Source: Kluyvera sichuanensis
Lineage (GTDB): Bacteria > Pseudomonadota > Gammaproteobacteria > Enterobacterales > Enterobacteriaceae
NCBI RefSeq assembly: GCF_014218705.1
Contig: NZ_JABBJF010000042.1
Span: 1-33,774 of the forward strand
Length of the DNA: 33,774 bases
Reading direction: 5' to 3'
The notes under the pieces were generated by a model, which did no database searches, was not told where the DNA came from, and was given only the letters and a program-made list of their open reading frames with translations. Positions 9,575-18,429 of the stretch are shown here, piece after piece. Each line of letters begins with the position of its first letter. The first letter of the stretch is position 1. The position numbers were made by a program, and so were the translations under genes.

Positions 9575-10225
9575 ATGCCGATAGAAATAGAAGCGGTGAA
9601 TAATGATGCGTTAATGCTAATAACCCGGCCTTCATTGCAGGCCACTGCCCTTGTACATCAACTCAGAAGCTCGTTAACGATTAATGTCAAAACCCAGAAT
9701 ATTTTAAAATCGCTCGATCAGCTGAAAGCGGAGCGATTGCTGGTGCTTTTTGACTTAAGCGAGTCGGATAAAAAACGGAATTTGCTCTGGCAAACTGAGC
9801 TGCGGCGGTTACGCGATAAAGTTAAAGTTCTGCTGATCAATATGCCGGATGATTACGCCTTCCACGAAGTGGAGAGCTGGCCTGGGATCAGCGCGGTATT
9901 CTACTTATCCGTTGATGAACACACCCTGATTGAAGGCATCCGCAACGTGCAGAAAGGCGGCTGCCATTTCCCTCACGACCTCACCAGTTATCTTATTAAT
10001 CAATCAGGTAGTTACCGTTATCATGACGATACCAGCGGGCTGACGCAGCGCGAGAAGGACATCCTGAATAAGCTCAGGATGGGCGCGTCAAACGTGGAGA
10101 TCGCCAGGCTGCTGTTTATCAGCGAAAATACGGTAAAAACGCATCTCTATAATCTCTTTCGCAAGATTGCGGTTAAAAATAGAACGCAGGCCGTCTCCTG
10201 GGCTAACGAAAACCTCAGGCGATAG
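9575..10225 (+). CDS. csgD: Curli/biofilm master regulator CsgD
   Basis: CsgD is a LuxR/FixJ-type transcription activator of csgBAC and cellulose synthesis. The ATG at 9575 gives 216 aa, exactly the E. coli length, and an N-terminus ([20 protein letters not shown]) that aligns with E. coli CsgD; an in-frame ATG at 9521 sits inside the leader hairpin and is not preferred. The N-terminal receiver-like domain is degenerate. The C-terminal HTH (about residues 150-210, e.g. [20 protein letters not shown] and [10 protein letters not shown]) is very highly conserved. It is the first gene of csgDEFG, and csgE follows after 2 bp. Confidence 0.96.
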   Translation: MPIEIEAVNNDALMLITRPSLQATALVHQLRSSLTINVKTQNILKSLDQLKAERLLVLFDLSESDKKRNLLWQTELRRLRDKVKVLLINMPDDYAFHEVESWPGISAVFYLSVDEHTLIEGIRNVQKGGCHFPHDLTSYLINQSGSYRYHDDTSGLTQREKDILNKLRMGASNVEIARLLFISENTVKTHLYNLFRKIAVKNRTQAVSWANENLRR

Positions 10226-10227
10226 TT

Positions 10228-10617
10228 ATGAAATATTTATTCCGTATTACAGCATCAATATTGATGCTGATGGTATCGCACGCCAGTTATCCAGCCGAAG
10301 TCGAAGTGCCGGGCCTGGTTACCGATAACACTATTACACGGGTCGGGCATGATTTCTATCGTGCATTCACCACCCACTGGGAGGCGGAATACCCTGCGGC
10401 TATCACAATTAATGAACGCCCCAGCGCGCGCTGGGGAAGTTGGATAACCATTAAAATCGATCAGGATGTTTTATATCAGACTTTTTTATTTCCGAGTAAA
10501 AAAGACTTTGATAAACAAGTCTCAATGGCCATCGCTGCTGTTTATGACTCTGTATCGAAAAGAGCCATTAACAAAGCATTATTAAATACCGGTGATTTGA
10601 CCCACGACGAGTTCTAG
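10228..10617 (+). CDS. csgE: Curli secretion adaptor CsgE
   Basis: CsgE is a periplasmic protein that forms a cap on the CsgG pore and gives it specificity for curli subunits. The product is 129 aa, as in E. coli, with an N-terminal signal peptide ending near SYPA followed by [12 protein letters not shown]. Conserved features include the GHDFYRAF segment and the [11 protein letters not shown] segment. It starts 2 bp after csgD, so the two are co-transcribed and probably translationally linked. Confidence 0.94.
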   Translation: MKYLFRITASILMLMVSHASYPAEVEVPGLVTDNTITRVGHDFYRAFTTHWEAEYPAAITINERPSARWGSWITIKIDQDVLYQTFLFPSKKDFDKQVSMAIAAVYDSVSKRAINKALLNTGDLTHDEF

Positions 10618-10626
10618 GAGCGTACG

Positions 10627-11040
10627 ATGAAAGTGCTTTCTGTGATGCTTGGCATCGGCTTGCTATCGACTTCAGTTCATGCTGGGAATTTAACCTTCCA
10701 GTTTATTAACCCTAATTTTGGTGGTAATCCCAATAACGGTGCATTTTTACTTTCAGAAGCGAATGCGCAGAACTCTTATAAAGATCCCAATGCTTATGAT
10801 TGGGGAGCCGTTTCGGGAACATCGGCATTAGATAATTTTTCTTCCGCCGTTCAGTCGCAATTATTGGGTAGCCTGATGGGAAATGTCTCCAGCGGTAAAC
10901 CGGGGCGGTTAGTGACCAATGATTTTATTGTTGATATTAAAAATGTCGACGGTCGGCTCCTGATGAATATTCTCGATCGTAAAACCGGGAAATCCTCAAC
11001 CATCGAAGTTGACGGTCTGAACAGTGTTTCATCAAATTAA
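10627..11040 (+). CDS. csgF: Curli assembly factor CsgF
   Basis: CsgF is a secreted protein that binds the CsgG pore at the outer membrane and positions CsgB. The product is 137 aa with a signal peptide ending SVHA. The mature N-terminus GNLTFQFINPNFGGNPNNGA is the conserved pore-inserting peptide. The conserved block GKPGRLVTNDFIVDI is also intact. A GGAG ribosome-binding site at 10617-10620 overlaps the end of csgE, and the genes are 9 nt apart. Confidence 0.95.
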   Translation: MKVLSVMLGIGLLSTSVHAGNLTFQFINPNFGGNPNNGAFLLSEANAQNSYKDPNAYDWGAVSGTSALDNFSSAVQSQLLGSLMGNVSSGKPGRLVTNDFIVDIKNVDGRLLMNILDRKTGKSSTIEVDGLNSVSSN

Positions 11041-11064
11041 TCACCTCCGTGGCGAGATGCAGAA

Positions 11065-11910
11065 ATGAAAAATATAGCTGGCGCAGTGGTTATTTTTATT
11101 AGCCTGTTTATGCTTACGGGCTGTATTACCTCTCCCCCTAAACAGGCGGCGAAACCGACGCTATTACCGCGGTCGCAAAGCTACCAGGACCTCACCCATT
11201 TACCGTCGCCAAAGGGCAAGCTGTTTGTCTCGGTTTATAATATTCAGGATGAAACTGGGCAGTTTAAACCCTATCCGGCCAGTAACTTCTCGACGTCCGT
11301 ACCGCAAAGCGCCACCGCCATGCTGGTGTCGGCGTTAAAAGACTCCAACTGGTTTATTCCCCTTGAACGACAGGGACTGCAAAACCTGCTCAACGAACGC
11401 AAAATCATTCGTGCGGCGCAGGAGAACGGCACCGTGGCGGTGAACAACCGCACCCAACTGCCGTCGCTGGTGGCGGCGAATATCCTGATCGAAGGGTCGA
11501 TTATCGGCTATGAAAGCAACGTGAAAACGGGCGGGGCAGGGGCGCGCTATTTTGGTATCGGCGCCAGCACGCAGTACCAGCTTGATCAAATCGCGGTGAA
11601 CCTGCGCGTGGTCAACGTCGGAACCGGGGAGGTGCTTTCATCGGTAAATACCAGCAAAACGATCCTCTCCTATGAGTTCCAGGCGGGGATCTTCCGCTAT
11701 ATCGACTATCAGCGCATCCTGGAAGGCGAGGTGGGTTATACGGTGAATGAACCGGTGATGCTCTGCCTGATGTCGGCGATTGAAACCGGGGTTATCTATC
11801 TGGTGAATGACGGGATCACGCGTAACCTGTGGCAACTGCAAAACCCGTCAGACGCTAACGCCCCGGTGCTGGAGAAATATAAGAACATCATTGTGCCCGA
11901 TATTTCCTGA
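11065..11910 (+). CDS. csgG: Curli secretion channel lipoprotein CsgG
   Basis: CsgG forms the nonameric outer-membrane pore for CsgA, CsgB and CsgF. The product is 281 aa (277 in E. coli). The lipobox LTGC places the acylated cysteine at residue 20. The pore-constriction segment KPYPASNFST and the conserved blocks SATAMLVSALKD and LERQGLQNLLNERKIIRAAQ are present. It is the last gene of csgDEFG and converges on rluE with only 25 bp between the stops. Confidence 0.96.
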   Translation: MKNIAGAVVIFISLFMLTGCITSPPKQAAKPTLLPRSQSYQDLTHLPSPKGKLFVSVYNIQDETGQFKPYPASNFSTSVPQSATAMLVSALKDSNWFIPLERQGLQNLLNERKIIRAAQENGTVAVNNRTQLPSLVAANILIEGSIIGYESNVKTGGAGARYFGIGASTQYQLDQIAVNLRVVNVGTGEVLSSVNTSKTILSYEFQAGIFRYIDYQRILEGEVGYTVNEPVMLCLMSAIETGVIYLVNDGITRNLWQLQNPSDANAPVLEKYKNIIVPDIS

Positions 11911-11935
11911 CCGGGCTTGTCCTGTGAGCGCGGTG

Positions 11936-12607
11936 TTAGCTGCGCTCTGCGGCCGATGCATCGGCATCGCGCCATTCGCCGTTTTTCAGGTCATCCAGCG
12001 TATAGCTGCCCATCGCATAGCGAATCAACCGCAGCGTTGGGTAGCCTACGTGGGCGGTCATCCGGCGCACCTGGCGGTTACGTCCTTCATAGAGCGTGAC
12101 CTTTAGCCAAGCGGTTGGAATGGCTTTGCGCTCGCGGATCGGCGGATTGCGCGGCCATAACCACTCCGGCGCGTCTACTTGCTCAATACCGGCGGGCAAG
12201 GTGGGACCATCGTTCAGCGTCACGCCATTTCGCAGTGCCTCAATAGCCTCCGGCGTCGGTTCACCCTCAACCTGCACGTAGTAAATTTTCCCGGTGCGCT
12301 TACCCGGCTGCGTGAGCCTGGCCTGCAGCGCGCCGTCATTGGTTAATACCAGCAGCCCCTCGCTATCCCGGTCGAGACGACCTGCGGCGTAGACATTTTG
12401 CACAGGAATATAATCTTTTAGCGTGCTACGTCCTGCTTCATCGGTAAATTGCGGCAACACATCGTAGGGTTTATTGAACAGAATAACGCGTTTTGGTTGG
12501 TTATCTTTACGCGTCCTGGTGGCTTGTCGTGAGCTGAATCGCTCAAGCTGGTTTTTTCTAAATGAAGTCTTAATCATAGTATTTTCAGGCTCTATAGATT
12601 CGCGCAT
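11936..12607 (-). CDS. rluE: 23S rRNA pseudouridine(2457) synthase RluE
   Basis: RluE makes pseudouridine 2457 in 23S rRNA. It belongs to the RsuA family, with the catalytic Asp in [15 protein letters not shown] and the conserved C-terminal [10 protein letters not shown] motif. The long frame is 223 aa. A consensus TATAAT on the minus strand (12609-12604) overlaps the first ATG, so if that is the promoter the true start is the internal ATG at 12577 (MIKTSF...). It neighbours icd, as in E. coli, but is separated from nudJ by the curli locus. Confidence 0.94.
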   Translation of the reverse strand: MRESIEPENTMIKTSFRKNQLERFSSRQATRTRKDNQPKRVILFNKPYDVLPQFTDEAGRSTLKDYIPVQNVYAAGRLDRDSEGLLVLTNDGALQARLTQPGKRTGKIYYVQVEGEPTPEAIEALRNGVTLNDGPTLPAGIEQVDAPEWLWPRNPPIRERKAIPTAWLKVTLYEGRNRQVRRMTAHVGYPTLRLIRYAMGSYTLDDLKNGEWRDADASAAERS

Positions 12608-12836
12608 TATAGCCTAATAACGAGAGTCTTTCATGGCGACAAACAATCAGGTAGTATTGACAGGCTTATTACAAAACATTAACAAAATGCTCTAACTCTT
12701 TGTGTTGCAGGAAGACGGTAAGACAGTGCATCTCCAGGCTATACCTAAACGGGATAAGTGGAGTGGGCGTAGTAGCGGCAAGAACCTGTGGCGTAAAGGA
12801 TGACGAGCACACCAGAAGCGCTCGAAGGAGAGGTGA

Positions 12837-14087
12837 ATGGAAAGCAAAGTAGTTGTTCCGGCGGAAGGTCAAAAAATCACCCTGAAAGATGGCAAACTGA
12901 ATGTGCCACACAAACCGATTATCCCATTTATTGAAGGCGACGGTATCGGTGTTGATGTCACCCCAGCAATGCTGAAAGTGGTTGATGCCGCTGTTGAGAA
13001 AGCCTACAAAGGCGAGCGTAAAATTTCCTGGATGGAAATTTACACCGGGGAAAAATCCACCCAACTTTATGGCCAGGACGTATGGCTGCCAGCAGAAACG
13101 CTGGATCTTATCCGCGACTACCGTGTTGCTATCAAAGGCCCTCTGACTACGCCAGTTGGCGGCGGCATCCGTTCTCTGAACGTTGCGCTGCGTCAGGAGC
13201 TCGACCTGTACGTGTGTCTGCGTCCGGTTCGCTACTATCAGGGCACCCCAAGCCCGGTTAAACACCCAGAACTGACCGATATGGTCATCTTCCGTGAAAA
13301 CTCTGAAGACATCTACGCGGGTATCGAATGGAAAGCTGACTCTGCTGACGCTGAGAAAGTGATTAAATTCCTGCGTGAAGAGATGGGCGTGAAGAAAATT
13401 CGCTTCCCTGAACACTGCGGTATCGGCATCAAGCCGTGCTCCGAAGAAGGGACCAAGCGTCTGGTGCGTGCGGCGATTGAATACGCTATCACCAACGACC
13501 GCGATTCTCTGACCCTGGTTCACAAGGGTAACATCATGAAGTTCACCGAAGGCGCGTTCAAAGACTGGGGTTACCAGCTGATTCGCGAAGAATTCGGCGG
13601 CGAACTGATCGACGGCGGCCCGTGGCAGAAAATCAAGAACCCGAACACCGGCAAAGAGATCATCATTAAAGATGTGATCGCCGATGCGTTCCTGCAGCAG
13701 ATCCTGCTGCGTCCGGCTGAATACGACGTTATCGCCTGTATGAACCTGAACGGTGACTACATCTCCGATGCGCTGGCAGCTCAGGTTGGCGGTATCGGTA
13801 TTGCACCGGGCGCGAACATCGGTGACGAATGCGCACTGTTCGAAGCGACCCACGGTACGGCACCGAAGTACGCAGGCCAGGACAAAGTGAACCCAGGTTC
13901 TATCATCCTGTCCGCAGAAATGATGTTGCGCCATATGGAATGGTTCGAAGCGGCTGACCTGATTGTTAAAGGTATGGAAGGCGCTATCAATAACAAGACC
14001 GTGACCTATGACTTCGAACGTCTGATGGAAGGCGCTAAACTGCTGAAATGTTCAGAGTTTGGTGACGCGATCATCGAAAACATGTAA
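12837..14087 (+). CDS. icd: NADP-dependent isocitrate dehydrogenase Icd
   Basis: Icd oxidatively decarboxylates isocitrate to 2-oxoglutarate in the TCA cycle. The 416-aa length equals E. coli. Ser113, the residue phosphorylated by AceK, is in GGGIRSLN, and the metal/substrate-binding [10 protein letters not shown] and NADP-binding [10 protein letters not shown] segments are conserved. A good ribosome-binding site (AAGGAGAG) precedes the ATG. The 229-bp upstream gap holds a TTGACA-like -35 near 12655, but no clear -10. The 3' end, where phage e14 integrates in E. coli K-12, is intact here, with no prophage behind it. Confidence 0.98.
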   Translation: MESKVVVPAEGQKITLKDGKLNVPHKPIIPFIEGDGIGVDVTPAMLKVVDAAVEKAYKGERKISWMEIYTGEKSTQLYGQDVWLPAETLDLIRDYRVAIKGPLTTPVGGGIRSLNVALRQELDLYVCLRPVRYYQGTPSPVKHPELTDMVIFRENSEDIYAGIEWKADSADAEKVIKFLREEMGVKKIRFPEHCGIGIKPCSEEGTKRLVRAAIEYAITNDRDSLTLVHKGNIMKFTEGAFKDWGYQLIREEFGGELIDGGPWQKIKNPNTGKEIIIKDVIADAFLQQILLRPAEYDVIACMNLNGDYISDALAAQVGGIGIAPGANIGDECALFEATHGTAPKYAGQDKVNPGSIILSAEMMLRHMEWFEAADLIVKGMEGAINNKTVTYDFERLMEGAKLLKCSEFGDAIIENM

Positions 14088-14110
14088 TCCAGTTGCTGGG
14101 TTCGTGATAA

Positions 14111-14139
14111 ACGGGAGCCGGTTGGTTCCCGTTTTTTTT
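14111..14139 (+). terminator. Rho-independent terminator of icd
   Basis: ACGGGA (14111-14116) pairs with TCCCGT (14127-14132) and is followed by a run of T residues to 14139. It starts 23 bp after the icd stop and is a classical intrinsic terminator. Confidence 0.88.
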
Positions 14140-14181
14140 GCCTTGTAAAAACGACAATAATGATAAGCGAGGGAAATACTG

Positions 14182-14652
14182 ATGCAAATCAGACAGGCTA
14201 CACCGCAAGAAGCAGAACGATGCTGGGATATTCGGAATCAGGCCATTCGCGCGGGATGCACATCGAGCTATGATGCGACGGTCATTGATGCATGGACGCC
14301 GGACAATATGCCTGAGCAGTATCGCCAGGAGATTGTTAACTATCCGTTTTTTGTGGCGGTGGACGATAGCGATCGACCGGTGGCAACGGGTTATCTCGAT
14401 CTCACTTCCGGTAGCGTAGAGGCTATTTTTACTCTGCCTGAGTACACCGGAAAGGGATTGGCCGGATCGATTATGAATGCAATAAAAAGAGAAGCCCGCG
14501 CCCGTGGATTTCAAACGATTACCTTGTCCTCTACGCCCAATGCGCAAGGGTTTTATGAGACGCAAGGATTTACCGTTGTGAAGGAAAGCGTGCACTTCTC
14601 TGCATCGGCGAATGCGCAATTGCGCTGCATCGATATGATGCTGAAACTGTAA
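14182..14652 (+). CDS. GNAT-family N-acetyltransferase
   Basis: A 156-aa single-domain GNAT acyltransferase. The acetyl-CoA-binding motif A is seen as LPEYTGKGLAGSIMNAI (about residues 93-109), followed by ITLSSTPNAQGFYETQGF, the usual strand-helix ending of the fold. The substrate cannot be told from the sequence. It stands alone: the icd terminator lies upstream and a hairpin separates it from the convergent DinI-like gene. A GAGGGAAAT stretch before the ATG serves as ribosome-binding site. Confidence 0.85.
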   Translation: MQIRQATPQEAERCWDIRNQAIRAGCTSSYDATVIDAWTPDNMPEQYRQEIVNYPFFVAVDDSDRPVATGYLDLTSGSVEAIFTLPEYTGKGLAGSIMNAIKREARARGFQTITLSSTPNAQGFYETQGFTVVKESVHFSASANAQLRCIDMMLKL

Positions 14653-14664
14653 GGGCGACGCGAA

Positions 14665-14709
14665 CTTCTCTGGCGCTAACGACGCGTAGCGGGTGTTGTG
14701 CCAGAGAAG
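14665..14709. terminator. Hairpin between GNAT gene and DinI-like gene
   Basis: CTTCTCTGGC (14665-14674) is the exact reverse complement of GCCAGAGAAG (14700-14709), with a 25-nt loop. It lies between two convergent genes and may end transcription in both directions, though neither side has a T-tract. Confidence 0.4.
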
Positions 14710-14723
14710 ATAACGGCACCGCG

Positions 14724-14966
14724 TTATTCACTCACCAGCCAAAACTCCGCCTCGTCGAACATCTCCTGCACCGTGCGACTGATCTGCTCTTTTTCATGCT
14801 TGCTGGCATCCGTATTGATGGCCGGCAGCGTCATCATCGGTTTCACCCGAACTTCAGCATCCGGGAAAATGCGGTGCACTCTCTTACTCAATTCGCCGAG
14901 AATGATCTCTTTTGCACCAGGCAAACCCTCAAAATTCCTTTTGTCATAAACGAGTTCCACGAACAT
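14724..14966 (-). CDS. DinI/MsgA-like SOS protein
   Basis: This 80-aa protein has the DinI fold pattern: an N-terminal strand (MFVELVYDKRN), helix (AKEIILGELSKRVHRIFPDA), strand (EVRVKPM) and C-terminal acidic helix ending EMFDEAEFWLVSE. DinI modulates RecA filaments and UmuD cleavage; Salmonella MsgA is a close-looking relative. It is divergent from umuD, and a single LexA box (15005-15024) lies in the 77-bp gap, so both are probably SOS-induced together. The family is clear; the exact activity of this paralogue is not. Confidence 0.85.
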   Translation of the reverse strand: MFVELVYDKRNFEGLPGAKEIILGELSKRVHRIFPDAEVRVKPMMTLPAINTDASKHEKEQISRTVQEMFDEAEFWLVSE

Positions 14967-15004
14967 TTTTAGCCTCTCTTTACTGGGTATAACGACAGTA
15001 TATA

Positions 15005-15024
15005 TACTGTATGTATAAACAGTG
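15005..15024. promoter_or_regulatory. LexA box of umuD and the DinI-like gene
   Basis: The core CTGT-ATGTATAA-ACAG (15007-15022) fits the LexA consensus CTGT-N8-ACAG exactly, with flanking TA and TG. It ends 19 nt before the umuD ATG and lies 38 bp from the DinI-like start. A second 16-bp palindrome ACAGTATATATACTGT (14995-15010) shares its last four bases with the LexA core but has the opposite half-site polarity. Confidence 0.9.
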
Positions 15025-15043
15025 TCAATAGAGTGAGTTCATT

Positions 15044-15463
15044 ATGAAGTTTTATTCACCCACCGGCCCAGGCCAAATGGCGGCGCTGCCGTTGTTCGGT
15101 GACCTCGTTCCCTGCGGGTTTCCGAGTCCGGCGCAGGACTATGTCGAGCAGCGTATTGATTTAAATAAGCTGGTGATAAGGCACCCCAGCGCGACCTATT
15201 TTGTTCGCGCCGCCGGGGATTCCATGAGCGGCGCGGGAATTGGCAATGGCGATCTGTTGGTGGTTGATAGCGCTAAAACCGCACAGCACGGGGATATCGT
15301 GATCGCGGCGGTTGACGGTGAGTTCACGGTTAAGCGCCTGCAAACACACCCGTCGGTAATGCTGATTCCTGAAAACCCGTCCTATAGGCCGATTCAGTTC
15401 AGCGGTGAGGACTCGCTGGATATTTTTGGCGTCGTGACGCATATCCTGAAGACGGTCGGCTGA
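15044..15463 (+). CDS. umuD: DNA polymerase V subunit UmuD (complete copy)
   Basis: UmuD is self-cleaved on RecA filaments to UmuD', which joins UmuC to form translesion polymerase V. The 139-aa product equals the E. coli length. The cleavage site Cys24-Gly25 (LVPCGFPSP), nucleophile Ser60 (GDSMSG) and general base Lys97 (FTVKRLQ) are all present, so it should be functional. Its partner umuC is not next to it: the stop is followed after 2 bp by the 3' end of a convergent M20-family gene. The last 84 nt of the region recur next to umuC at 25532-25615. Confidence 0.96.
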   Translation: MKFYSPTGPGQMAALPLFGDLVPCGFPSPAQDYVEQRIDLNKLVIRHPSATYFVRAAGDSMSGAGIGNGDLLVVDSAKTAQHGDIVIAAVDGEFTVKRLQTHPSVMLIPENPSYRPIQFSGEDSLDIFGVVTHILKTVG

Positions 15464-15467
15464 TGTT
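15384..15467 (+). repeat. Island-flanking direct repeat, left copy
   Basis: This covers the last 26 sense codons of umuD, its stop and 4 nt beyond. It matches 25532-25615 at 76 of 84 positions with no gap (offset 10,148). Similarity stops right after TGATGTT, marking the left boundary of the inserted block. Confidence 0.9.
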
Positions 15468-16578
15468 ATGTCATCCAGTCACTGATAATTTCCCCATACA
15501 GTCGCTCAGCGTCGTCGAGTCGACTGAGCAGACAGTATTCGTCGGTTTGATGCGCCATAGCCGGTTCGCCAGGCCCGAGAATAATGCAGGGCGGGTTACC
15601 CAGCGCGGGCAATAGTAGAGACGCGTCGGTAAAGTAGGGGACAACGCGCGGTTCGAGCGGTTTATCGTGCAGTGGTTGGCAGCGCTGATAAACCTGTTTT
15701 ATCCAGGCGTGATTTTCCTCGCTTAATACCGCAGGCAAATCAACCAATGTGGTGACCGTCACGTGCTCGCCCAACAGCGTGCTGAGTTGCTGGCGAATGG
15801 CCGCGTGCTGCAAATTGGGGGCGCTGCGGATATCGACATCAAAACGCGTGCGATCCGGCACGGAATTGATATTTAGCCCACCCTCAATGCGCCCGACGTT
15901 AAGCGTGGGTTGCTTCATTAACGGATGGGGTGCACCCGGTGAAAAATGCTGAATCTTGCCCAGCGCATCCGCCGCCAGATAGATAGCATTAATTCCCAGT
16001 TCGGGCATCGCGCCGTGCGCGGTTTTCCCTCGGGTTTCACAACGTAGCCACAGCGCGCCTTTGTGTCCGATGACGGGGTAATTGGCGGTCGGTTCTCCGA
16101 CGATCAGCGCACCGATCTCCGGTAACGCGCCGGACTCAATCAATGCGCTTGCGCCATCACAGCCGGTTTCTTCTCCGCCGGTAATCAGCAATACCACCCC
16201 GCGCCCGGCGAGAATAGCTTCCCGGTGCTGAACGCAGGCGACGGCAAACGCCGCCACGGCCGCTTTCATATCGCTGGAACCGCGGCCGTAAAGGCGAGTG
16301 TCGTCAACCTGCGAGCCGAAAGGATCGTACAGCCACTGTGCATTACCAAGCGGTACGGTATCCAGATGGCCGGTAAAGGCCAGCGGTTTCCCGGCTTTCG
16401 TGCCGGGAAGCGTGGCGATCAGATTACTGCGCCTTGAGCCGAATGACGATAGCGAAACCGTAAAGCCATGATCGCGCAGCCAATCGGCAAAGAACTGCAT
16501 ACAGTCGGTTTCGTTGCCTGGCGGGTTAATGGTATTAAAGCCCAGCAGATGCTGGGCGAGTTCAAGAGTGGCACTCAT
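15466..16578 (-). CDS. M20-family metallohydrolase (ArgE/DapE/YlmB-like)
   Basis: A 370-aa cytoplasmic di-zinc amidohydrolase of the M20 family. Predicted metal/catalytic residues are His71 and Asp73 (TGHLDTVP), Asp103 (GRGSSDMK), catalytic Glu136 with Glu137 (GGEETG), Glu162 (VGEPT) and His343 (AHQTDEY). A lid/dimerisation domain lies in the middle (about 175-285). Such enzymes remove acyl or amino-acid groups (acetylornithine, succinyl-DAP, formyl-aminopyrimidine). The start overlaps the ThuA-like stop (ATGA), so it is the last gene of the leftward operon. Its stop lies 2 bp from the convergent umuD stop. The substrate is unknown; linkage to a TenA protein makes a YlmB-like deformylase worth testing. 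Confidence 0.85.
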   Translation of the reverse strand: MSATLELAQHLLGFNTINPPGNETDCMQFFADWLRDHGFTVSLSSFGSRRSNLIATLPGTKAGKPLAFTGHLDTVPLGNAQWLYDPFGSQVDDTRLYGRGSSDMKAAVAAFAVACVQHREAILAGRGVVLLITGGEETGCDGASALIESGALPEIGALIVGEPTANYPVIGHKGALWLRCETRGKTAHGAMPELGINAIYLAADALGKIQHFSPGAPHPLMKQPTLNVGRIEGGLNINSVPDRTRFDVDIRSAPNLQHAAIRQQLSTLLGEHVTVTTLVDLPAVLSEENHAWIKQVYQRCQPLHDKPLEPRVVPYFTDASLLLPALGNPPCIILGPGEPAMAHQTDEYCLLSRLDDAERLYGEIISDWMT

Positions 16579-17333
16579 CAGTCGCGTTCCGTCAGCCAGT
16601 CGAGACAGTTAACCCATAACTGGCGGTAGCCTGGCCATTTGGCAAACTCTTCCGGTAGCCAGTGCGCTGACATATCGCTGGTCCAGACCAGAGAACGACC
16701 CTGTTGATATTCGCGAATGGCCAGCAGCGGGTGACCGGTGCCTGCAACGGTCGCCAGCAGTTTGCCTTCCGGATGCATTTCCACTTCGTTATAACCCAGC
16801 AGCCACGGCCATTCGCCGGGAAGATCGTTAAACAGCGCGTGGGGCTCCGTCATTTCGGCATAGCAACCTTCTGGGGTTTCAATACGATCGTCCCATGCCA
16901 GACAACGAACCGGCAGCACTTTCTCGACTGCGGTATGACGATAACGCGCGCCGCCGTTAATGCCCTGGAAGCTGTAGTAGCCGCCAATCATCATCAGCGC
17001 ACCGCCAGCCGCGACATAATCATGCAGTAGCGTCAATCGATTAGCGGTACGGCGGCTTTTCAGCCAGGTATCCGGATGCAAAAGCAGAGTATTGGCACCA
17101 ATATCCGACAGAATAATGGCATCCCATTGCTGTAGAGCTTCCAGCGTCATTGGAAATTCGACCGCTGCCGCGTGGGCGGGCATATAGGTGATGGCGTAAT
17201 GGCTATCGGCTAGTGCGGCCAAAAAGTCCGTTGCCCCGGTGTGCCAGGTCGCGGTGGCAAACTGGTCGAAGCCTTTAACGTGCGTTGATGTGCTGGTCCA
17301 GGATTCACCCACCAGTAAAATTTTCTTCTGCAT
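16578..17333 (-). CDS. PF07090/ThuA-like class I amidotransferase-fold protein
   Basis: A 251-aa protein of the putative glutamine-amidotransferase-like group (PF07090/ThuA type). N-terminal LLVGESW and central AGGALMMIGGYYSFQGINGG are the recognisable fold motifs; the nucleophile-elbow Cys of true glutamine amidotransferases is absent, so ammonia transfer is unlikely. The C-terminal WTSDMSAHWLPEEFAKWPGY segment is typical of the group. The frame extends to 17378, but the ATG at 17333 follows an AAGGAA ribosome-binding site, and the previous gene's stop is at 17347, so I use 17333. Proteins of this type are of unknown function, often found beside carbohydrate-related hydrolases and ABC transporters. 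Confidence 0.75.
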   Translation of the reverse strand: MQKKILLVGESWTSTSTHVKGFDQFATATWHTGATDFLAALADSHYAITYMPAHAAAVEFPMTLEALQQWDAIILSDIGANTLLLHPDTWLKSRRTANRLTLLHDYVAAGGALMMIGGYYSFQGINGGARYRHTAVEKVLPVRCLAWDDRIETPEGCYAEMTEPHALFNDLPGEWPWLLGYNEVEMHPEGKLLATVAGTGHPLLAIREYQQGRSLVWTSDMSAHWLPEEFAKWPGYRQLWVNCLDWLTERD

Positions 17334-17346
17334 TATGACGTTCCTT

Positions 17347-18426
17347 TTATCCGCCAAAGACCCGTTGGGGATTTCCAATCATCAGGGTTTCGAGTTGTTC
17401 CCCGCTAACGCCGTGACGACGTAAACGGGGAACAAAATGTTTGAGTATGTAGCCGTAGCCGTGACCGCCGTAGCGGGTGAGCATGGTTTTCAGGAACACA
17501 TCCTGTGAGAGTAAAATCTGCTGGATATAGCCATCGTCAATCAGCTCGCAAATGGCGCGGGCGTTCTCTTCATCGGAAGGCGACTGTGCCGACTCATCGG
17601 CGTAGTAGTAGCTCATGCCGATCATGTCATATTCGAGAAACGCTCCGCGCTGTGCTAACTCGCGCTGGTAGCGCTTATCGGCAAAGCTGGGATTCATATG
17701 GCACAGCACCGTATGACGTAGATCGGCCCCTTCCTGCTCGAGAATATCCAGCACCCGGTGCCCCAGCCGTTCCCAGCCAGGCAGATGGACCTCGATCGGC
17801 ACACCGGTTGCGGCGCTTGCCCGGCCGGCTGCGCGCAGAGACTTCTCTTCGTCTGAAGTAAAACGGCTGGAGATGCCAATTTCCCCGATCAGTCCAGCCA
17901 GCACCTCCGGTTTCTCCTCTGCGCCGCCGAGATCGTAGATTAAGCGCTCGGTTAACTGCTCGACGCTGCTGGTTTTCACCCACTCAGGGTGCGACGGCTC
18001 CAGGTAGAAGCCGGTACCCATAATAATGTTGAGCCCGGTCAGGCGAGCGATACGCGCCAGCGCCTTCGGATCGCGGCCAATGCCGATATTGGTCGGGTCA
18101 ACGACCGTCTCTCCGCCAAGGGCACGATATTTAGTCAGCTCCTCAATCGCTACATCAACGTCAAACAGCTGGCAGTTATCACGACTCATGAGTGGATTCA
18201 GCGACAGCTCGCCGAGGTTTTCCATCTTCACTGGCATTTCAGCAAGATGGCGATCGCTACAGCAACAGGGTGGCACCCATTTCCCGGAGGCATCCAGCAG
18301 GATGTGCTCATGCATTAGCGTCACGCCCATCTCGCTAATGGGCAGCGGGCCTAACACCGTCATGGCATAACCGCTGCTGACGCCGACCGGAAGCGGAGTA
18401 GGGTGACGAAAAATTGATCCTTTCAT
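17347..18426 (-). CDS. Phosphotriesterase-family metal hydrolase
   Basis: A 359-aa TIM-barrel amidohydrolase of the phosphotriesterase (PF02126) group. Predicted binuclear metal ligands are His39 and His41 (MHEHILLD), Glu182 (GLIGEIG, in the place of the carbamylated lysine of classical phosphotriesterase, as in E. coli Php), His214 (IEVHLPGW), His243 (LCHMNPS) and Asp309 (LLSQDVF). Most relatives are lactonases or of unknown activity rather than organophosphate hydrolases. It has an unusual Cys cluster (CCC, residues 54-56). It starts 3 bp after the permease stop and precedes the ThuA-like gene by 13 bp, so it belongs to the same operon. A sugar lactone or related cyclic ester is a reasonable guess for its substrate. 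Confidence 0.85.
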   Translation of the reverse strand: MKGSIFRHPTPLPVGVSSGYAMTVLGPLPISEMGVTLMHEHILLDASGKWVPPCCCSDRHLAEMPVKMENLGELSLNPLMSRDNCQLFDVDVAIEELTKYRALGGETVVDPTNIGIGRDPKALARIARLTGLNIIMGTGFYLEPSHPEWVKTSSVEQLTERLIYDLGGAEEKPEVLAGLIGEIGISSRFTSDEEKSLRAAGRASAATGVPIEVHLPGWERLGHRVLDILEQEGADLRHTVLCHMNPSFADKRYQRELAQRGAFLEYDMIGMSYYYADESAQSPSDEENARAICELIDDGYIQQILLSQDVFLKTMLTRYGGHGYGYILKHFVPRLRRHGVSGEQLETLMIGNPQRVFGG

Positions 18427-18429
18427 CTG

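Noticed and set aside
12669-13934. A 421-codon open frame antisense to icd
   Set aside because: It mirrors icd codon structure, has no recognisable domain or ribosome-binding site.
14995-15010. Palindrome ACAGTATATATACTGT as a second LexA box
   Set aside because: Half-sites are in the reverse order (ACAG...CTGT rather than CTGT...ACAG), so it does not fit LexA binding.
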